A stretch of 20,620 nt of DNA from assembly GCA_963787005.1 (NCBI GenBank), contig CAWBBX010000066.1, positions 1 to 20,620 of the forward strand, written 5' to 3'. The translations under genes were made by a program, and so were the position numbers. Numbering within the stretch: position 1 is the first letter of the stretch; every line of letters starts with the position of its first letter. The notes under the pieces are model-generated. The model saw only the letters and a list, made by a program, of their open reading frames with translations. It ran no database searches and was not told the DNA's origin. The stretch comes from FEN-1297 sp963787005 (GTDB taxonomy: Bacteria > Bacteroidota > Ignavibacteria > Ignavibacteriales > Ignavibacteriaceae). Shown here in pieces: positions 16,660 to 20,620 of this stretch.

Positions 16660-16685
16660 TTTTTCAATCGTAATTCAATAAATAT

Positions 16686-16722
16686 GAAGCATGGCTGCAT
16701 GTTCCCGCATGAATGCATGAGC
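16686..16722. repeat. Left arm of inverted repeat (four GCATG units)
   Basis: This arm contains GCATG four times with 3, 5 and 3 bases between copies. It aligns with the reverse complement of 17251-17287 at about 31 matching positions, with three mismatches and two single-base gaps. It lies just downstream of the four-helix gene stop (16728) and 27 bases before lipB. Confidence 0.75.
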
Positions 16723-16727
16723 AAATG

Positions 16728-17192
16728 CTATTCTTCATTTTCATATTTGAAGATCATTTCTCTGATTTTGTAATCGTTTTTCCAGTCAGAATCATTTGTT
16801 AATTTATTTATCATAGATTTATTAAAGCTTAAAAGTTTATTTTCTAAACTGTAGTGAAGTTTATCATATTTATTGTATAATTCTTCACTAATTTTATGAG
16901 CATTAAATAATGTAAAAACTTGTGAATAATTTTCTCCTAAAGAAGACAACGCAATATTAATAAATTGAATATTCTCTTTTATTGATCTTCTACAATAGCC
17001 TTCAGCAATATTTGAAGATACTGAAAATATCGAGTCCTCTACCTGCGCTTTTACTTTGTATGAAGTATTTTTAGTCTTAGAAATTAAATCATCAACAAAT
17101 GAATATAATCTAACGGCTTCTTGCCATACTACTAATTTCCTAAAACCGCGATTAATATTTTTATTTATCTCTAAGTATTCCTCGGAATTCAT
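16728..17192 (-). CDS. Four-helix-bundle protein, 23S rRNA intervening-sequence (IVP/S23) family
   Basis: The 154-residue all-helical protein matches the family pattern: FRKLVVWQEAVRLYSFVDDL (17-36) for helix 1, then VKAQVEDSIFSVSSNIAEGYCRRS (47-70) and the KENIQFINIALSSLGENYSQVFTL block (72-95), followed by a helix rich in Lys/Asn. Members were first seen inside intervening sequences of 23S rRNA genes and are related in fold to Avd of diversity-generating retroelements; their biochemical role is not settled. The C-terminal about 30 residues extend beyond the usual length of about 115-130. The gene is much more AT-rich than lpd and lipB on either side, is flanked by inverted repeats, and interrupts an otherwise functional lipoate operon, which suggests acquisition. 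No reverse transcriptase or rRNA is nearby. Confidence 0.88.
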   Translation of the reverse strand: MNSEEYLEINKNINRGFRKLVVWQEAVRLYSFVDDLISKTKNTSYKVKAQVEDSIFSVSSNIAEGYCRRSIKENIQFINIALSSLGENYSQVFTLFNAHKISEELYNKYDKLHYSLENKLLSFNKSMINKLTNDSDWKNDYKIREMIFKYENEE

Positions 17193-17250
17193 ATATGCCC
17201 CCGTAATTAATAAAACCGGAATATTTTAGATATAAAAGCTTTAATTTTTG

Positions 17251-17287
17251 GCATGCATTCATGCTTGAATCATGCAACCATGCATTC
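17251..17287. repeat. Right arm of inverted repeat (GCATG units in opposite orientation)
   Basis: This is the counterpart of 16686-16722. On the minus strand it reads four GCATG units spaced 3, 6 and 3 bases apart. It ends directly at the lpd stop codon (17290-17288). In a minus-strand transcript the two arms could pair and place the four-helix ORF in the loop. Confidence 0.75.
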
Positions 17288-18691
17288 TTATATATGTATC
17301 GCCTCGCCGTATGCCGCGGCGGCCGCTTCCATTATGGATTCCGCTAATGTAGGATGAGCGTGCACTGTTTTAATTATCGATTCGCCGGTGGCTTCGAGCG
17401 CTTTCGCCAATACGGCTTCGGCTATAAGTTCTGTGGCTTCGGAGCCTATAATATGCACTCCGAGTATCTCTCCGTATTTTGCGTCGAAAATGAATTTTAC
17501 GAATCCTTCCCTCTCGCCTATCGCAAATGCCTTGCCGCTGGCCATAAACGGGAACTTCCCGATCTTTACTTCGTATCCGGCTTCTTTCGCCTTAGCCTCG
17601 GTTAAACCGACACTGGCTACCTGGGGCTGACAGTATGTACATCCGGGAATATTTCCGTAATTGATATCCGGAATTTCGAGGCCTTTTATTTTCTCGACAC
17701 AGTGAATTCCTTCGTGTGAAGCGACGTGAGCAAGCCACGGCGGTCCGATTACATCGCCGATGGCATAAATGCCTTTTACGTTTGTTTCGTACGTCGACTT
17801 ATTTACTTTAATATGATTCTTAAAAAGTTCTACACCCAATTCCTCAAGTCCGAAACCTTCCACGTTTCCGGTTACGCCTATAGCATTTAAAACCTTATCC
17901 GCGGAAATTTCTTTTTTCTCCCCGCCGGTATTTAAGGTAACTACTACCTTCTTCCCTTTTACTTCGGCTTTCTCAACTGTGGTCTTCGTATAGATTTCTA
18001 TTCCGCGCTTTCTAAAACTTTTTGCCAGCGCGTCGGAAACTTCCTTGTCCTCTATCGGGAGTATACTGTCGAGCATTTCGATAACAGTTACCTTCGTACC
18101 CAGCACGGAATAAAAGTACGCGAACTCGATACCAATGGCCCCTGCACCTATCACTATCAATTCCTTCGGCTGCTCGGGAAGTATCATCGCCTCGGTGCTT
18201 GTAATTATCATCTTTTTATCAACCGGTATTGCCGGAACCATGCGGGGCCTGGCGCCGGTGGCTACAATCACTTTATCGGCAATAACAGAATCAGTTTTCT
18301 TACTGTCGTTATCGTATATATCTATCTGATTCTTCGATGCCAATTTTCCGTAGCCCCTTATACGGGCTATCTTGTTCTTTTTTATGAGCATCTCAACGTT
18401 CTTGGTAATCCTATCGGAGATTTCTCTGCTCCGCTTGATAATCCTTGAGAAATCGAAGCTTAAGTCTTTATATTTTATTCCGAAATCATCGGAGTGATGC
18501 AGTAAATTGTCGTAAATTTCCGCGTTTTTAAGGAGCGATTTTGTCGGTATACAACCCCAATTAAGGCAAATACCGCCTAAATTATCTTTATCAATCACAA
18601 TCGTCTTAAAACCCAGCTGAGCGGCTCGAATTGCGGCCACATATCCGCCCGGTCCGCCACCTAAAATGGCAATATCGTATTTGTTAGCCAT
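17288..18691 (-). CDS. lpd: Dihydrolipoamide dehydrogenase (E3)
   Basis: E3 reoxidises the dihydrolipoyl arm of E2 with FAD and passes electrons to NAD+. The 467 residues show the FAD Rossmann motif GGGPGG (11-16), the redox-active disulfide C42-x4-C47 (GGICLNWGCIPTKSLL), the NAD-binding GAGAIGIE in the middle, the second FAD motif YAIGDV, and the C-terminal active-site pair in HAHPTLAE (H446, E451). Length is typical. It is the first gene of the cluster, with an AGGAAG SD and a 251-base upstream spacer that should hold the promoter. The only gene-sized interruption between it and lipB is the four-helix cassette. Confidence 0.97.
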   Translation of the reverse strand: MANKYDIAILGGGPGGYVAAIRAAQLGFKTIVIDKDNLGGICLNWGCIPTKSLLKNAEIYDNLLHHSDDFGIKYKDLSFDFSRIIKRSREISDRITKNVEMLIKKNKIARIRGYGKLASKNQIDIYDNDSKKTDSVIADKVIVATGARPRMVPAIPVDKKMIITSTEAMILPEQPKELIVIGAGAIGIEFAYFYSVLGTKVTVIEMLDSILPIEDKEVSDALAKSFRKRGIEIYTKTTVEKAEVKGKKVVVTLNTGGEKKEISADKVLNAIGVTGNVEGFGLEELGVELFKNHIKVNKSTYETNVKGIYAIGDVIGPPWLAHVASHEGIHCVEKIKGLEIPDINYGNIPGCTYCQPQVASVGLTEAKAKEAGYEVKIGKFPFMASGKAFAIGEREGFVKFIFDAKYGEILGVHIIGSEATELIAEAVLAKALEATGESIIKTVHAHPTLAESIMEAAAAAYGEAIHI

Positions 18692-18942
18692 GAAGATTGA
18701 CTTCCTATTCTATTAATGTTTTAGGGATTAATAAATATAAATAACTGCACAGTAAAATAAAAATTAGTTATGATCTGCAACAGCCCCGAAATGACCGGCG
18801 GGTCATAATGAAAGTGATTTGCTAGGTGATTTGTCTAAACGATCTTAACTTTGGTCTTAAATGTAGTATAATTTTGATGAGAATAAGAATACTTAAAATG
18901 AAATCATGGAATACTGGTGAAGTGTCACGTTCTTTTAATCGA
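18692..18942. other. Spacer between modC and lpd, presumed lpd promoter region
   Basis: This is 251 bases of AT-rich DNA without coding character. It holds one exact dyad, ATGACC-GGCG-GGTCAT (18791-18806), about 100 bases before lpd, which could be an operator or part of a modC terminator, but there is no T-run after it. No promoter boxes could be assigned with confidence. Confidence 0.35.
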
Positions 18943-19815
18943 TCATAACTTCATTATAATTGGATTGAATGCCTTGGACGCGATCATTACTTTATCCCCT
19001 ATCCCAATACCGTTCTTTTCTTCTTCAGTCGCGATTACTTTGATGATATTGTTGCCGACAAGAACACGGATAATATAAACTACGTCGCTTTTCTCTATAC
19101 TCAACACCTCTCCGGTAAACTTGAATTTACCGCTGATATATTTTCCGCCGATAATTTCATCCGAACTGCCGGAAGCAATAATTTTGCCGTGGTTCAGCCT
19201 GACAATCTTGTCCGACATTTTGAATATTTCCGAGATGTCGTGACTAACAAGTACCGTAGTCAGGTTAAATTTCCTGTGTATTTTCAGGATATAATCCTGC
19301 AGTTTAATCCTCATCTCCGCATCAAGCGCGGAAAGAGGTTCGTCGAGAAGCAGAATCTTCGGCTTTCTTACGATTGCCCTGGCTAATGAGGTTCTCTGTT
19401 TTTGTCCGCCGGAAAGTGCTGCCGGATATCTGTCTCTCAACTCGTTCAATTCGATGGTGTCCAATAGTTCATCTACTAATTTTTCGTCTTTATGACCCTC
19501 AAAGGCAAATTCGATATTTTCCTTTACAGTCATATTCGGGAAGAGCGCGTGATCCTGAAACACAAAACCAATTTTTCTTTTCTGAGGAGTTAGATTAATT
19601 TTTGAACCGCTGTCAAACCATAATTCATCGCTAACTTTTATGTATCCCCTTTCCGGTTTCAGCAGACCGGATATAAGTCGAAGTATTGTCGTCTTCCCGG
19701 AACCGGAAGGTCCTTCTACGGCAGTCAGGCTGCCTTCGTTAATTTTAAACGACACATCTAGCGGCATTTCGCCCTGCGCGGTAAAGAGTTTTTTATATAA
19801 GCTTATTTCTATCAC
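18943..19815 (-). CDS. modC: Molybdate ABC transporter ATP-binding protein
   Basis: ModC drives molybdate (or tungstate) import. It has 290 residues with Walker A GPSGSGKTT (35-43), a Q-loop in FVFQDHALFP, signature LSGGQKQR (134-141), Walker B ILLLDEP (154-160) and the switch histidine in LVSHD. The N-terminus lacks a longer leader, which is normal for ModC. The C-terminal about 65 residues (KFKFTGEVLSIEKSDVVYI ... DKVMIASKAFNPIIM) form a Mop/TOBE domain, on the short side compared with about 350-residue ModC proteins. It overlaps modB by ATGA and is the last gene of the mod operon. Alternative: a sulfate or iron ABC ATPase, but the ModB-type permease and the adjacent Mop domain argue against it. 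Confidence 0.88.
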   Translation of the reverse strand: MIEISLYKKLFTAQGEMPLDVSFKINEGSLTAVEGPSGSGKTTILRLISGLLKPERGYIKVSDELWFDSGSKINLTPQKRKIGFVFQDHALFPNMTVKENIEFAFEGHKDEKLVDELLDTIELNELRDRYPAALSGGQKQRTSLARAIVRKPKILLLDEPLSALDAEMRIKLQDYILKIHRKFNLTTVLVSHDISEIFKMSDKIVRLNHGKIIASGSSDEIIGGKYISGKFKFTGEVLSIEKSDVVYIIRVLVGNNIIKVIATEEEKNGIGIGDKVMIASKAFNPIIMKL

Positions 19816-20489
19816 AGCTTAACCGATTTCATATACTTTCCGTTAAATATGTAAACGGATAACAGAATAAGAAAAGTGACGATGAATAATACCAATGCGT
19901 ATACGTTGGCAGTATGATAATTCAATGATTCCACTTCATCATATATCGCGAGCGATGCAACCCTTGTCTTCCCGGGGATATTGCCTCCTATCATCAACAC
20001 TACGCCGAACTCCCCGATCGTGTGAGCGAAGCTTAATACGATACCCGTAAGAATAGGAGATTTTATATTCGGGAGAAGAACTTTGAAGAGCGTTTTAATT
20101 TTAGACTTACCTAATGTATAAGATGCTTCTTTTAATGACTCAGGCAGGTTCTCCAATCCTGATTGAATCGGGTTGACCATGAACGGAAAGCTGTAAATAA
20201 TAGAGGCGATGACCAGGCCTTCAAAAGAAAAAACGAGACGAACATTAAAAATACTTTCAATAAAGCTTCCGGGAAAATGAGCCGGTGAGAAGGCGACGAG
20301 CAGGTAAAACCCAAGTACCGACGGAGGAAGAACGAGAGGCATACTGATAACAGCCGAAGCAAGCGGCTTAAGTTTGAAGTCGCTGTTTGCAAGCCAGGCG
20401 GCAACCGGTATGGCGATGAACAACAGTATCAGCGTTGTAATAGCTGCTAATTCCAAACTTAGCAAAAGCGGCTGAAGGTCGGGAATCAT
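19812..20489 (-). CDS. modB: Molybdate ABC transporter permease
   Basis: ModB is the membrane channel of the molybdate importer. The 225 residues contain five hydrophobic segments (about 9-33, 43-66, 89-108, 144-168, 195-215). The ABC permease EAA loop is at about 118-140 (LKEASYTLGKSKIKTLFKVLLP), and the ModB hallmark HTIGEFGVVLMIGGNIPGKT is at 156-175. The start overlaps the upstream Mop gene stop (ATGA), and the end overlaps the modC start (ATGA), so the three are translationally coupled. No ModA (periplasmic binding protein) is in the window; it probably lies to the right. Confidence 0.93.
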   Translation of the reverse strand: MIPDLQPLLLSLELAAITTLILLFIAIPVAAWLANSDFKLKPLASAVISMPLVLPPSVLGFYLLVAFSPAHFPGSFIESIFNVRLVFSFEGLVIASIIYSFPFMVNPIQSGLENLPESLKEASYTLGKSKIKTLFKVLLPNIKSPILTGIVLSFAHTIGEFGVVLMIGGNIPGKTRVASLAIYDEVESLNYHTANVYALVLFIVTFLILLSVYIFNGKYMKSVKL

Positions 20490-20620
20490 GGCGTGATTAT
20501 CACTTCATTTGTTTTTATTAAAGCTTTCACTTTATCACCGGGACTCAGCTCAAGCTGCTCAACGGCTCCGGTGGTGATGACAGAGACTACTACACTCCCC
20601 TTGTAATTAAGAATTACCTT
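20486..20620 (-). CDS. Mop/TOBE molybdate-binding domain protein, C-terminal end (start outside window)
   Basis: Only the last 44 codons are visible: LNYKGSVVVSVITTGAVEQL followed by LSPGDKVKALIKTNEVIIT, then TGA overlapping the modB ATG. This is the second half of a Mop/TOBE fold, a small beta barrel that binds molybdate. It could be a stand-alone molbindin or the C-terminus of a ModE-type regulator. ModA is unlikely because it lacks such a domain. The overlap with modB places it in the mod operon. Confidence 0.75.
   Translation of the reverse strand, partial: KVILNYKGSVVVSVITTGAVEQLELSPGDKVKALIKTNEVIITP

Larger units (their letters stand above)
16686..17287. mobile_element. Putative IVP-family cassette bounded by inverted repeats
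   Basis: About 600 bases between lpd and lipB contain a single four-helix-bundle gene and are bounded by imperfect inverted repeats (16686-16722 and 17251-17287). The interior is clearly more AT-rich than the neighbouring genes. Both the lpd stop and the lipB start lie just outside the arms, so the surrounding operon is intact. No target duplication and no transposase are visible. Whether it moves is inference; it may instead be an old gene with two copies of a dispersed repeat. Confidence 0.5.

Noticed and set aside
16728..17192. Four-helix protein as Avd of a diversity-generating retroelement
   Set aside because: No reverse transcriptase, template repeat or variable repeat is near; the sequence motifs fit the IVP/S23 branch better.
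18791..18806. ATGACC-GGCG-GGTCAT dyad as a terminator or operator
   Set aside because: The symmetry is exact, but there is no T-run, no second copy in the window and no known regulator site that I recognise; it is only mentioned in the spacer entry.

Overview
The window is a Gram-negative chromosome segment of Ignavibacteria/Bacteroidota type (about 861-20620), with roughly 860 bases of Bacillus-like DNA at its left end. The first type is indicated by two proteins with type IX secretion (T9SS) C-terminal sorting domains, a TonB-dependent receptor ending in an aromatic residue, a PorV/PorQ-family outer-membrane protein, a lipoprotein, and a moderate base composition with Shine-Dalgarno sites. 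I place it in or near Ignavibacteria by inference only. The left end is AT-richer and carries the start of an L-asparaginase and the first two thirds of a Bacillus-type PrsW protease. Both prsW and the porV-like gene break off at the same point (about 855-866). The simplest reading is an assembly chimera or contaminating join; a real recombination is possible but less likely.

Layout. (1) 1-~860: asparaginase (-, 3' end outside the window) and prsW (+, 3'-truncated), divergently transcribed. (2) ~861-10468, all minus: a five-gene surface/export operon. Read in transcription order it encodes a 705-aa T9SS cargo, a 715-aa T9SS cargo with OB-fold-like domains, a 510-aa lipoprotein, a 934-aa TonB-dependent receptor and a PorV/PorQ-like barrel. 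The genes are tightly packed, including one ATGA overlap. The lipoprotein's ribosome-binding site lies inside a strong hairpin. (3) 10469-10909: intergenic, with paired REP-like palindromes, one of which looks like the lipA terminator. (4) 10910-18691, all minus: a 2-oxoacid dehydrogenase and lipoate cluster in the order lpd (E3), lipB, fused E1 alpha-beta, E2 with two lipoyl domains, lipA. A small AT-rich four-helix-bundle (23S rRNA IVP family) gene, bracketed by about 36-bp inverted repeats, sits between lpd and lipB. (5) 18943-20620, minus: a molybdate ABC transporter (modB-modC, ATGA overlap), preceded by the end of a Mop/TOBE-domain gene that also overlaps modB by ATGA.

How it works together. 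The central cluster makes a lipoate-dependent dehydrogenase complex, most like the branched-chain type, along with the enzymes that attach (LipB) and sulfurate (LipA) its cofactor. The left operon looks like a set of exported, cell-surface proteins with an outer-membrane receptor; its substrate cannot be told from the sequence.

I see no CRISPR array, rRNA, tRNA, phage or defence locus. The most interesting items are the IVP-family cassette with terminal inverted repeats inside a metabolic operon, the GTAG-headed REP-like hairpins, a repeat-encoded C-terminal tail on LipB, the SD-masking hairpin, and the chimeric join.
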